Positions 6,719-13,893 of a DNA stretch of 16,017 nucleotides are shown here, piece by piece. Each line of letters opens with the position of its first letter. The stretch's first letter is position 1. A model generated the notes under the pieces. It was not told the DNA's origin and made no database searches. It saw only the letters and a program-made list of their open reading frames with translations. Made by a program: the position numbers and the translations under genes. This DNA is from Roseilinea sp034431495 (GTDB lineage Bacteria > Chloroflexota > Anaerolineae > J036 > Brachytrichaceae): contig DAOUDB010000274.1 in the NCBI GenBank assembly GCA_034431495.1, positions 1 to 16,017 on the forward strand. Reading direction: 5' to 3'.

Positions 6719-7350
6719 ACCGCTACGTTGTCGAACGCCACATCGGTTCCAGGGGCGTCGATCAGCGTCAGCGCAAACAGCCCGATGTCGCCGGACGCGA
6801 ATGAAGCGTCCTGGCGCTGCGCAATCTGTTGATCGTTGACCATGAAGACGAACTCGTCGCTTTTCATGATGACGCGAATCCGATTGACGGCGTTGCCGGT
6901 CTGAATGGCCGGATGCGCAGCCCAATCCTCCCAGTTCTCCCATGCGCCGTCTTTCATCATGCCGGCCCGCCAGTAGCCGTCTGACGAGATCTCGAAGTGA
7001 TAGAAGTTCTTGCGATCCTGGAAGCGGAAGACCACGCCGAAGCCGTTGTCGGTGGGGCCGCCGACGGCCTGTGCGTCAACCTGAAAATCGCCATCGGCAA
7101 ATTGCCGGCCGGCCACGCTCCATTGGGTGAGATTTTCCTGTTGAATGGTAAAGCGCAGCCTGCCGTTGTCATACTTCACTTCGGCTGACACATCCGAAAG
7201 AGTCTGCCAGCCGGATTGTGGATTGCTGAAGTCATCGCTGTAGGGCAGCGGCGACACGGGCGGCGCAGCCGGACCGCATGCCGCAAGCAGCAGCATAACG
7301 ATCACCGCCAACGTCAGCGCCCCCGGCCGGGCGGGGTTCTGAGTGCTCAT
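6697..7350 (-). CDS. Lipoprotein with a concanavalin A/LamG-like beta-sandwich domain
   Basis: The gene encodes 217 residues. A hydrophobic signal segment (10-22) ends in a lipobox LAAC with Cys25 as the lipidated residue, so the mature protein is anchored outside the cytoplasmic membrane. Residues 36-212 start YSDDFSNPQSGWQ and continue with strands such as GRLRFTIQ, NGFGVVFRFQDRKNFYHFEI, RIRVIMKSDEFVFMVND and DIGLFALT. That pattern is the jelly-roll seen in LamG/DUF1080-type sugar-binding or hydrolase domains, widespread in Chloroflexota surface lipoproteins. No catalytic residues can be assigned; carbohydrate or protein binding is a guess. It is the first gene of the leftward cluster, with a TACAAT element 6 nt before the ATG, and probably starts on a leaderless mRNA. 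Confidence 0.75.
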   Translation of the reverse strand: MSTQNPARPGALTLAVIVMLLLAACGPAAPPVSPLPYSDDFSNPQSGWQTLSDVSAEVKYDNGRLRFTIQQENLTQWSVAGRQFADGDFQVDAQAVGGPTDNGFGVVFRFQDRKNFYHFEISSDGYWRAGMMKDGAWENWEDWAAHPAIQTGNAVNRIRVIMKSDEFVFMVNDQQIAQRQDASFASGDIGLFALTLIDAPGTDVAFDNVAVTEVNSQ

Positions 7351-7356
7351 GCTGCG

Positions 7357-7387
7357 ATTGTAACCCCGCCCGACGCGCGATTTTCAA
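7357..7387 (-). promoter_or_regulatory. Promoter of the lipoprotein-HIT-epimerase-ABC cluster (leaderless type)
   Basis: The minus strand has TTGAAA (7387-7382) as -35 and TACAAT (7362-7357) as -10, with a longer than usual 19-nt spacer. Only 6 nt separate the -10 from the ATG at 7350, so transcription would begin at about the A of the start codon. Confidence 0.55.
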
Positions 7388-7411
7388 CCACTGCGCGCAG
7401 TCTCCTATAAT
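7382..7411 (+). promoter_or_regulatory. Promoter of the polysaccharide deacetylase gene (near-leaderless)
   Basis: A perfect TATAAT lies at 7406-7411. The weak -35 (TTTCAA, 7382-7387, 18-nt spacer) coincides with the -35 of the divergent promoter. The ATG at 7420 follows after 8 nt, so the expected leader is about 2 nt. A 10-bp palindrome CTGCGCGCAG (7391-7400) occupies the spacer and could be an operator or chance. Confidence 0.6.
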
Positions 7412-7419
7412 CGGCGACT

Positions 7420-8424
7420 ATGGCAGTTCATCGTTGGCTTGTCTGGGCAGGATGCTTGCTCGTGCTGGGGGGCATCCTGTGGCAGGGCCATGCGGCGGCA
7501 AATAGCGTGGCAGCTTACCCAGGGCGTCCACCTCAGGCCGGCGACATTGGGCTTGCCTCAGCCGATACGGCAACGCCGCGTCCCTCTGTGACTGTCACAG
7601 CGCCGGCTTCACCCGCACCCACCGTCCCCCCACCCACCGGTGCGCCTGTTCCCACGCCGACGGCTTTGCCAACCTCAACGCCGGCCCCGGTGACACTTCA
7701 GCAGCCTATCGAGCGGCCTGCGCCCGACGTGAATGCGCATCAGCGTGTGTTGACCGTGCCCATCCTGATGTATCACTACATCTCGGTTCCGCCGGCCGGC
7801 GCAGACAAGTACCGCGTCGATCTGTCCGTTTCGCCTGACATGTTCGACCAACAGCTGGCCTATCTGGCCGAAAACGGTTTTTCGACAGTCAGCTTGTACG
7901 CGCTGCTCGAACACCTCAGCACCGGCGCGTCGCTGCCGCCTCGGCCGGTGGTCTTGACTTTCGACGATGGTTACCGCGACAACTATGAGAATGCCTTCCC
8001 CCTTCTGAAGAAGTACGGCTTCACCGGCGTGTTCTTTGTGGTCAGCGACTTCATAAACAATGGCCGACCCGAATATCTGACGTGGGATATGGCGCGTGAG
8101 ATGGCCGAGGCCGGCATGAGCATCGAGTCGCACAGCCGCACCCACCCCGATCTGCGCGGACGGTCCTTTCAGTTTCTAGTCTGGGAGATCCTGGGCCCCA
8201 TTGAGGCCATCACCCACCACACCGGCCAGCGTCCACGTTTCTTTTGCTACCCCGCCGGCAAGTATGATCGCGATGTGATTGTGGTGTTGGAGTCGGTCGA
8301 GACCTGGGCCGCGGTGACCACCAATCCGGGCCGACGCCAGACGCTCGACACTGCCATGACATGGCCGCGTATGCGTGTGCATGGTGGCGGCTCGCTGCGC
8401 GATTTTGCGCGCCTTGTGAACTGA
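7420..8424 (+). CDS. Polysaccharide deacetylase (NodB/CE4 domain), membrane-anchored or exported
   Basis: The gene encodes 334 residues. A signal/anchor helix (5-22) is followed by a Thr/Pro/Ala-rich linker (about 50-92) and a CE4 domain (about 112-330). Motif 1 is TFDDGY (170-175), with the base and metal aspartates. Motif 2 is HSRTH (228-232), giving the two metal histidines, and motif 3 is the PAG of CYPAGKYD (266-273). MYHYIS (117-122) is typical of the PgaB/PdaA-like branch. Such enzymes remove N- or O-acetyl groups from peptidoglycan, chitin-like or poly-GlcNAc polymers outside the membrane. The substrate here is unknown. The Pro/Thr linker would span the wall or outer layer. The start is fixed by the TATAAT 8 nt upstream. 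The FtsX-type permease follows 75 nt downstream. Confidence 0.93.
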   Translation: MAVHRWLVWAGCLLVLGGILWQGHAAANSVAAYPGRPPQAGDIGLASADTATPRPSVTVTAPASPAPTVPPPTGAPVPTPTALPTSTPAPVTLQQPIERPAPDVNAHQRVLTVPILMYHYISVPPAGADKYRVDLSVSPDMFDQQLAYLAENGFSTVSLYALLEHLSTGASLPPRPVVLTFDDGYRDNYENAFPLLKKYGFTGVFFVVSDFINNGRPEYLTWDMAREMAEAGMSIESHSRTHPDLRGRSFQFLVWEILGPIEAITHHTGQRPRFFCYPAGKYDRDVIVVLESVETWAAVTTNPGRRQTLDTAMTWPRMRVHGGGSLRDFARLVN

Positions 8425-8499
8425 AGCACTGCAAAGCATTGAGGCAAGCTTGCGGCCTGACTTAAACCTGTTCTCATCTCGGCGCGCTAAGCTCGCCGC

Positions 8500-11103
8500 G
8501 TGATTTTCAAGACCAGTCTTCGCTATTTGCTGCGCCGGCCTTTGCAGGCGGCCCTGTGCATTCTTGGCGTGGCCCTGGGTGTGGCGGTGGTCGTCGCCAT
8601 CGACCTGGCCAACGGCAGCGCCTCACGCGCCTTCGTCCTCAGCACCGAGACGGTGACCGGGCGCGCTACCCACCAGGTGATCGGCGGGCCGGCCGGCCTT
8701 GATCAGGATGTGTATCGCCGTATCAAGGTCGAGCTGGGCATCGAGCGGGCCGCCCCCGTCGTCGAAGGCTATGCCACCGCGCTGGAACTCGATCAGCAGC
8801 CACTGCACATTCTCGGCGTGGATATCTTTGCCGAGCGGCCATTTCGCAGTTACCTTGGCGGCGGCGAGGTGATCGATCTCTCCATTCTGGGTGATTTGCT
8901 CACCGCGCCCGATGTTGTCTTACTGGGCGAGGCAATGGCCGAGCGGTACAGCCTGAAGGCCGGCGATGTCGTCTCGCTGCGTGTGGCCGATCAGCGTCAC
9001 ACTTTTCGCATCGCCGGAATCCTGCGCTCGGCCGATGACGACAGCCGCAGCGCGCTCGATGGTCTGGCGCTGATGGATGTCGGCGCGGGGCAGGAGTTGT
9101 TCGGCAAAGTGGGCCGGCTGTCGCACATTGACCTCATCGCCGACGAGCGCACCGCCGAAGGCCGCGCCCTGCTCGAGCGCGTGCGCGCCATCCTGCCGCC
9201 GGGAGCGCAGATCGTCAGGCCGGCGGCGCGCAGCCAGAGCGTCGAGAGCCTGACCGAGGCGTTCCAGCTCAATCTGACTGCGCTCAGCCTGCTGGCGCTG
9301 GTGGTGGGTATGTTTCTCATCTACAACACCATCACGTTTTCCATCGTCCAGCGCCGGCCCATCATCGGCACGCTGCGTTGTCTTGGCGTCACCCGGCGCG
9401 AAGTGTTTGGCATGGTGCTGGCCGAATCCGCTCTGCTCGGATCTGTTGGCGCGTCCATCGGTCTCGTTCTGGGTGTGCTGTTGGGTCGGGGCGCGGTTGG
9501 CCTGGTGACCCAGACCATCAACGACCTGTACTACGTGGTGACGGTACGCTCAGTTGCCATCGATCCGTTTATTCTGCTGAAAGGGTTCGCGCTGGGGGTA
9601 GGGGCGGCGCTGCTGGCGGCGCTGGCCCCAGCCTACGAGGCCACCAGCATCGAGCCGGTTGGCGTGATGAAGCGATCCAACATCGAGCAGCGCGTGCGCC
9701 GGGTGCTGCCGTTCGTCACCGCCGGCGGTTTGATCCTGGTGCTGACCGGCGCGGCCATGCTGCTGCTCACCGCGTCGTTGGTGATAAACCTGGCCGGCAT
9801 CTTCGGCGTGGTGGTGGGCATTGCGCTGATGTCGCCGGCGCTGACGATTGCGCTCATGCGTCTGTTGCCGCGGCCGCTGGGTCGGCTGTTTGGCGTGATC
9901 GGGAAAATGGCGCCCCGCGCCGTCACCAGCGCCATCTCACGCACGGCCATCGCGGTCGCCTCGCTGATGATTGCCGTCTCGGTCATCATCGGTTTGCAGA
10001 GCATGATCGGCAGCTTCCGCGTCACAGTCGAGACATGGCTGGATGCGTCGCTGATTGCCGATGTCTATGTGTCGCCGCCTTCGAACGGCAGCGGGGCATT
10101 CAACGCCACCAGCACCATTGATCCCGGTCTGGCCGCCGAGTTTGCTGCTGTGCCGGGCGTGTCTGAAGTGGTCACCCTGCGGCGCGTGCCGGCCGAATTT
10201 GCGCCGGGCGCGCAGGCCGGCGCAACAGATCAGGCAGGCTGGCGCCCGGCGTCATTGCTGGCTATCGATTCCTCCCTTGAACGCCAGGCCGCTATCTTTG
10301 TCTGGGCTTCGCGCGATCCGTCTCGCTTGTGGGTGGATATGCAGGGCCGGGATGAAGTGCAGGTGTCGGAGCCATTTGCCAATCGGCACGGCATCACGCC
10401 GGACGGCCCCACCAGCGTCATCACGCTGCGAACTGATGAAGGCCCGCGCGCCTTTCGGGTGGTGGGCGTGTACTACGACTACGGCTCCGATCAGGGTGTG
10501 ATTCTGATGCGCCGCGATCTGTACGATCGCTATTGGCGCGATGGCGGTATCTCATCGCTGGCGCTGCATCTGGCGCCGGCGACCCAGCCGCAAGCGGCCG
10601 ACTTTGTGCGCGACTTGCGAACGCGCTTTGCCGGGCGCGAGCTGGTTATTTCCGCCAACCGCGAGTTGCGCGCCAATGCCCTGGCAGTGTTCGACCGCAC
10701 ATTTGCCATCACCGGCGCGCTGAACTTGCTGGCGACGCTGGTCGCTTTCATCGGCGTGCTCAGCGCGCTCATGGCGTTGCAGATCGAGCGCACGCGCGAG
10801 TTGGGTGTCTTGCGCGCCAACGGCATGACCCTGCGCCAGATGTGGCGCATGACCCTGCTCGAGACAGGGCTGATGGGCGGCACGGCCGGTCTTCTGTCTC
10901 TCCCCACCGGCTTCGTGCTGGCACTGATTCTGGTCTACATCATCAACCTGCGCTCGTTCGGTTGGACCATCCGGCTCGAACTCGAATGGATCACCTTTGC
11001 GCAGGCGATGCTGGTGGCGCTGGCCTCCGCCCTGCTGGCGGCCATCTATCCCATGCTGCGCATGCGACGCGTCGAGATCGCCTTGGCCGTGCGGCAGGAG
11101 TGA
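8500..11103 (+). CDS. FtsX/MacB-type ABC transporter permease (large, two FtsX modules)
   Basis: The gene encodes 867 residues with a GTG start. One helix (about 16-36) precedes an extracytoplasmic MacB-like region (about 40-245) and a first FtsX module with three helices (about 257-283, 302-331, 358-381). Two or three further helices follow (about 405-450, 484-504). Then come a second extracytoplasmic region (about 510-735) and a final FtsX module (about 740-762, 790-815, 834-855) ending RRVEIALAVRQE. This layout matches the LolE/YbbP-like permeases that pull lipids, lipoproteins or peptides out of the membrane by mechanotransmission with a LolD-like ATPase. No such ATPase is adjacent, so the partner must be elsewhere. 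A TAAGCT lies 6 nt before the GTG with no Shine-Dalgarno sequence. The 75-bp gap upstream contains a 10-bp palindrome, GCAAGCTTGC (8444-8453). Confidence 0.88.
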   Translation: MIFKTSLRYLLRRPLQAALCILGVALGVAVVVAIDLANGSASRAFVLSTETVTGRATHQVIGGPAGLDQDVYRRIKVELGIERAAPVVEGYATALELDQQPLHILGVDIFAERPFRSYLGGGEVIDLSILGDLLTAPDVVLLGEAMAERYSLKAGDVVSLRVADQRHTFRIAGILRSADDDSRSALDGLALMDVGAGQELFGKVGRLSHIDLIADERTAEGRALLERVRAILPPGAQIVRPAARSQSVESLTEAFQLNLTALSLLALVVGMFLIYNTITFSIVQRRPIIGTLRCLGVTRREVFGMVLAESALLGSVGASIGLVLGVLLGRGAVGLVTQTINDLYYVVTVRSVAIDPFILLKGFALGVGAALLAALAPAYEATSIEPVGVMKRSNIEQRVRRVLPFVTAGGLILVLTGAAMLLLTASLVINLAGIFGVVVGIALMSPALTIALMRLLPRPLGRLFGVIGKMAPRAVTSAISRTAIAVASLMIAVSVIIGLQSMIGSFRVTVETWLDASLIADVYVSPPSNGSGAFNATSTIDPGLAAEFAAVPGVSEVVTLRRVPAEFAPGAQAGATDQAGWRPASLLAIDSSLERQAAIFVWASRDPSRLWVDMQGRDEVQVSEPFANRHGITPDGPTSVITLRTDEGPRAFRVVGVYYDYGSDQGVILMRRDLYDRYWRDGGISSLALHLAPATQPQAADFVRDLRTRFAGRELVISANRELRANALAVFDRTFAITGALNLLATLVAFIGVLSALMALQIERTRELGVLRANGMTLRQMWRMTLLETGLMGGTAGLLSLPTGFVLALILVYIINLRSFGWTIRLELEWITFAQAMLVALASALLAAIYPMLRMRRVEIALAVRQE

Positions 11104-11115
11104 CTGCGTACCGCG

Positions 11116-12465
11116 TTAGCGCCCGTTGACCCAGGCGATGCCGCCATCCATCCCGGCGTGGACATTGCGGCTCACCAGTCTGGGGCGCCGGCCGGACAGA
11201 TCGGAGTAATACAGAGCGCCGTTGCTGACGTAGAACAGGCCGGCCGAGTCGGGCCGCCACACCGTCACATCGACAGAGTCTTTGGTGATCTCGCGCACCA
11301 GCCTTCCACCGGCGGTGTATACCCGCGCGCCGGGCCGGGCGTCGAACTCGCTATTGCCCCATGCCACGAGACGCGCGCCGTCTGGCGAGACGGCAAACCA
11401 CGGCATCTCGTCTATTTGAGTTGTCTCGCCATCTGTGGCGAATGACAGGATGCCCTGTGGGCCGCTGGCTATGAACCGGTCTGTCTGCGCGATCCACATC
11501 ACTCGATTCCACTGGCCGTCGGCAACACGCGCAGGCTTGCGGCCTGGCGCAGACACCAGGTACACGCCTTCCGACAGGCGTTGGTCATAGCTGGTAGCGA
11601 TGAACGCTAGCGCGTTGTCCGGCGCAAGCGCCGCCTCGGCAAACGTGCCGGCGTAGAGCGTTCGACTGCGACCCGTGCGCAGGTTGATCAGCCGGGCTTT
11701 GCCAGGCGATATCTCATCGAATGAGTAAACGCCGAACGTGTCGGGCGCAGTCCAGCCCAGCCAGATTTCGCCGGCGCTGCTTGTGGTGTACAACCGCCGG
11801 GCGCGACCGCCGGCAGCAGGCGCCGCCCATGCTGCCTTCACGGCCCAGCCGGCGCCCGTGCCAAAATGCTCGACTTCCAGATGCACGATCGACTTGCTGT
11901 CGGGTGACCATGTCAATGAAGCCGCTTCGTTTCGCCCATCGGTCAGCCGGGTCACTTTGTCACGCCGAACATCGTACACATACAGATCGGAAGAGGGTCC
12001 GTCGATGGCAGCCACGAAGGCAAGATACTGGCCGTCGGGAGACCAGGCCATGGCATCCGGCATGCTGACTGCTATAGCCGGCTCGGCGCGATCCTCCGCC
12101 GCTGCCTGCTCGATCGCCGGCGTCAACAAGTGTGCGATGACGCGCAGATTGCCATCGGGCAGGTGCAGCAGATTCAGCGTGGCGTTGGCAAATGTGCCTG
12201 GGTCGCCCGATCGGAAAGCCAGCCATTCGCCGGTCGGTGAGGCGCCATGTGTCAGCTCACTGTGTGTCAGCAGGGTAGGGGTATCAAACGAGACCAGCCC
12301 TGTGCCGTCTGCCTCAACGGCGCTGATCTGCTCGCCGGCCTTGAAGACCAGCCACGGCCCGCTGCTTGAAAGGGCCGGCGACGCTGCCAGGCCGGGCTGC
12401 GCGCCAACCGTGAGCACCGACAGACCGACGACGACCAGTAACAACACAAGCGTTTTCAGTCGCAT
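11116..12465 (-). CDS. Secreted TolB/PD40-like beta-propeller protein
   Basis: The gene encodes 449 residues. The signal peptide covers about residues 1-28 (MRLKTLVLLLVVVGLSVLTV, then AxA-type cleavage). The rest is a series of propeller blades: AWSPDGQYLAF (140-150), DLYVYDVRRDKVTRL (160-174), LTWSPDSKSI (184-193), FAVSPDGARLVAWG (347-360) and WRPDSAGLFYVSNG (383-396). SPDG/SPDS tetrads before a strand are the mark of PD40/TolB-type repeats. Such propellers are usually protein-interaction or ligand scaffolds; no enzyme motif is seen and the function is unknown. GGAGA 6 nt before the ATG supports the start. It lies 57 nt downstream of mutY on the same strand and converges on the FtsX permease gene with only 12 nt between stops. 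Confidence 0.75.
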   Translation of the reverse strand: MRLKTLVLLLVVVGLSVLTVGAQPGLAASPALSSSGPWLVFKAGEQISAVEADGTGLVSFDTPTLLTHSELTHGASPTGEWLAFRSGDPGTFANATLNLLHLPDGNLRVIAHLLTPAIEQAAAEDRAEPAIAVSMPDAMAWSPDGQYLAFVAAIDGPSSDLYVYDVRRDKVTRLTDGRNEAASLTWSPDSKSIVHLEVEHFGTGAGWAVKAAWAAPAAGGRARRLYTTSSAGEIWLGWTAPDTFGVYSFDEISPGKARLINLRTGRSRTLYAGTFAEAALAPDNALAFIATSYDQRLSEGVYLVSAPGRKPARVADGQWNRVMWIAQTDRFIASGPQGILSFATDGETTQIDEMPWFAVSPDGARLVAWGNSEFDARPGARVYTAGGRLVREITKDSVDVTVWRPDSAGLFYVSNGALYYSDLSGRRPRLVSRNVHAGMDGGIAWVNGR

Positions 12466-12471
12466 GGCATT

Positions 12472-12476
12472 TCTCC
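12472..12476 (-). promoter_or_regulatory. Shine-Dalgarno of the propeller gene
   Basis: GGAGA on the minus strand lies 6 nt before the ATG at 12465. It is one of few clear Shine-Dalgarno sites in the window and fits a gene translated from within a longer mutY-propeller message. Confidence 0.6.
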
Positions 12477-12522
12477 AAATGACGATCGGGTGATTATTGA
12501 CGGTTGAGCAGTTGATGATAGT

Positions 12523-13725
12523 TCAAGATGGGGCGCGCAGCGAAGGGTGCGGTGTGTGAGATGCCCGCCCAAACACCAGGTCGCAGATTTTCTGATCGCT
12601 GCGGGTGAGGGCCAGGCGCGACATCTCTTCGCGGGTGACCCAGCGCACGGCGATGTAGCCGTTGCCACACTGGGGCGCCGGGCTTGCCTGCGCCAGCCGA
12701 ACGCGCGCCACCCAGCGCGTGAGCCGGAAATGGGTGAAGGTGTGTCGCACAATACCGATGAGATCATCCGGCGTGACATGAATCGAGATGCCTGCGCGCT
12801 CCTGGACGAGTTGTGCCAGCCGGCGCGCGCGGCCGACCTCATCCTCGCCATCTGCTGGTTCCAGCTCGCCGCCGGGAAATTCCCACAGACCGCCGAGCAG
12901 TCCCTGCGGCGCGCGTTGCGCCATGAGCGCGCGCCCATTCGCATCCTCGATAACGGCGGCGACGGAGAACCTGTGAGGCAATGGCGGGCGGGCTGTGCGG
13001 GCTGGGTAGGCTTCTGGCCGGCCGGCGGCAAATGCGCGGCATTCCGCGCGGATTGGGCAGCGCGGGCATTCGGGCGCGCGTGGGGCGCAGAGCGTTGCGC
13101 CCAGTTCCATCAACGCCTCGTTGAACGGGCCGGCGCGCCCCGCCAGCAACAGCGATTCGCTCAGTTGCCACAGTCGTTTCAATGCCGCCGGCGATTGCGC
13201 GTCTGCCAGCGCATACAGGCGTGATAGCACGCGCCGCACGTTGCCGTCCAGCACTGCCGCGTCCCGCCCAAAAGCCAGACTGGCGATTGCGCCGGCAGTG
13301 TAACGACCTACGCCGGGCAGCTTGCGCAATGCCTCGACGGTGTCTGGAACCTGACCGCCATAGTCGCGCATGATGATCTGCGCGGCGCGATGGAAGTTGC
13401 GTGCGCGCGCGTAGTAGCCCAGTCCTTCCCAGAGCTTCAACACGTTGTCGATGGGCGCTTCGGCCACGTCTTTTAAGGTTGGGAAACGTTGCAGCCAACG
13501 TTCGTAATAAGGAATGACCGTGGCAACCTGCGTCTGTTGCAGCATGATCTCGGATAGCCACACCCGATAGGGATCGCGCGGCTCGGAGCGCCAGGGCAGA
13601 TCGCGCCGGTGTATGGCGAACCACTCCAGCAATGCCGATTGCAGGCGCGCCGGCGCCGATGGGGTGGCGGCCAGGGGAGATTTACGGCGTGTGTTTGTGC
13701 GGCGCGGGCCGGTTGACGTTCTCAT
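12523..13725 (-). CDS. mutY: A/G-specific adenine DNA glycosylase MutY
   Basis: This 400-residue enzyme removes adenine mispaired with 8-oxoguanine. The catalytic Glu59 is in SEIMLQQTQ, the helix-hairpin-helix is LPGVGRYTAGA (136-146), and Asp160 is in VLDGN. The [4Fe-4S] cluster cysteines are C213, C220, C223 and C229 (C-X6-C-X2-C-X5-C). The MutT-like C-terminal domain (about 248-385, GLLGGLWEFPGGEL) that recognises 8-oxoG is present; its Nudix box is degenerate, as usual in MutY. A basic, Pro-rich extension of about 26 residues precedes the core. The start at 13725 is supported by a -10 element 11 nt upstream. The gene is divergent from tRNA-Thr, with overlapping promoters. A degenerate TGA-phased stretch (12491-12511) follows its stop. 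Confidence 0.96.
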   Translation of the reverse strand: MRTSTGPRRTNTRRKSPLAATPSAPARLQSALLEWFAIHRRDLPWRSEPRDPYRVWLSEIMLQQTQVATVIPYYERWLQRFPTLKDVAEAPIDNVLKLWEGLGYYARARNFHRAAQIIMRDYGGQVPDTVEALRKLPGVGRYTAGAIASLAFGRDAAVLDGNVRRVLSRLYALADAQSPAALKRLWQLSESLLLAGRAGPFNEALMELGATLCAPRAPECPRCPIRAECRAFAAGRPEAYPARTARPPLPHRFSVAAVIEDANGRALMAQRAPQGLLGGLWEFPGGELEPADGEDEVGRARRLAQLVQERAGISIHVTPDDLIGIVRHTFTHFRLTRWVARVRLAQASPAPQCGNGYIAVRWVTREEMSRLALTRSDQKICDLVFGRASHTPHPSLRAPS

Positions 13726-13741
13726 GCACTTTGGGTATCAT
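13713..13741 (+). promoter_or_regulatory. Promoter of the tRNA-Thr gene
   Basis: TTGACG (13713-13718) and TATCAT (13736-13741) are separated by exactly 17 nt, a strong sigma-70-type promoter. Transcription should begin near 13748, about 11 nt before the mature tRNA. The -35 lies inside the first codons of mutY. The -10 overlaps the mutY -10 on the other strand. Confidence 0.75.
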
Positions 13742-13742
13742 A
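13737..13742 (-). promoter_or_regulatory. -10 element of mutY, overlapping the tRNA-Thr -10
   Basis: The minus strand reads TATGAT, 11 nt before the mutY ATG, predicting a leader of about 5 nt. It shares five base pairs with the opposite TATCAT inside the 13-bp palindrome GGGTATCATACCC (13733-13745). No good -35 is present; that position falls in the tRNA acceptor sequence. Confidence 0.55.
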
Positions 13743-13758
13743 CCCAGGTTATCAGCGC

Positions 13759-13831
13759 GCTGCCTTAGCTCAATCGGCAGAGCAATCGCTTCGTAAGTGA
13801 TAGGTTTCGGGTTCAACTCCCGAAGGCAGCT
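13759..13831 (+). tRNA. tRNA-Thr (anticodon CGT)
   Basis: The 73-nt sequence folds as a full cloverleaf. The acceptor stem GCTGCCT/AGGCAGC is perfect (13759-13765 with 13824-13830). The D arm has a GCTC/GAGC stem with GG in the loop, and the anticodon stem is ATCGC/GTGAT with one G-T pair. The loop TTCGTAA has CGT at 13792-13794, reading threonine codon ACG. The variable loop is 5 nt. The T arm is TCGGG/CCCGA with loop TTCAACT. The discriminator base is T and CCA is not encoded. No disrupted copy or attachment-site duplication is seen nearby, so there is no sign of an integrated element here. Confidence 0.96.
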
Positions 13832-13836
13832 TGCAC

Positions 13837-13868
13837 AGAGGCCGGTCCAAGACCGGCCTCTCGCATTT
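13837..13868 (+). terminator. Hairpin terminator after tRNA-Thr
   Basis: A perfect 11-bp stem pairs 13837-13847 (AGAGGCCGGTC) with 13851-13861 (GACCGGCCTCT) around a 3-nt loop, 5 nt after the tRNA. The following CGCATTT is only a weak T tract. Position and stem strength make tRNA transcript termination or 3' processing the likely role. Confidence 0.65.
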
Positions 13869-13872
13869 CTGG

Positions 13873-13893
13873 GCGTTGCGCGTTACGAGTCGC
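13873..13893 (+). repeat. Short heptamer repeat across the LCP gene stop codon
   Basis: GCGTTGC (13873-13879) and GCGTTAC (13880-13886) are tandem and differ by one base. The next in-phase unit, GAGTCGC (13887-13893), is more diverged. The array overlaps the stop codon (13883-13885) of the LCP gene, the same relation as at the lipoprotein/HIT junction. Confidence 0.4.

Noticed and set aside
8425..8499. Promoter for the FtsX permease (TTGAGG 17 nt from TTAAAC, or TAAGCT next to the GTG)
   Set aside because: Neither pair matches the consensus well enough to annotate as a site, and co-transcription with the deacetylase is equally possible; kept only as a remark.
9378..10121. + strand open frame (247 codons) inside the FtsX gene
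   Set aside because: Shifted frame within an unmistakable permease; composition is Arg/Gly/His-rich and not protein-like.
13759..13868. tRNA-Thr as an integration site for a mobile element
   Set aside because: No repeat of the tRNA 3' end, no integrase and no compositional break on either side; a terminator and a housekeeping gene follow directly.
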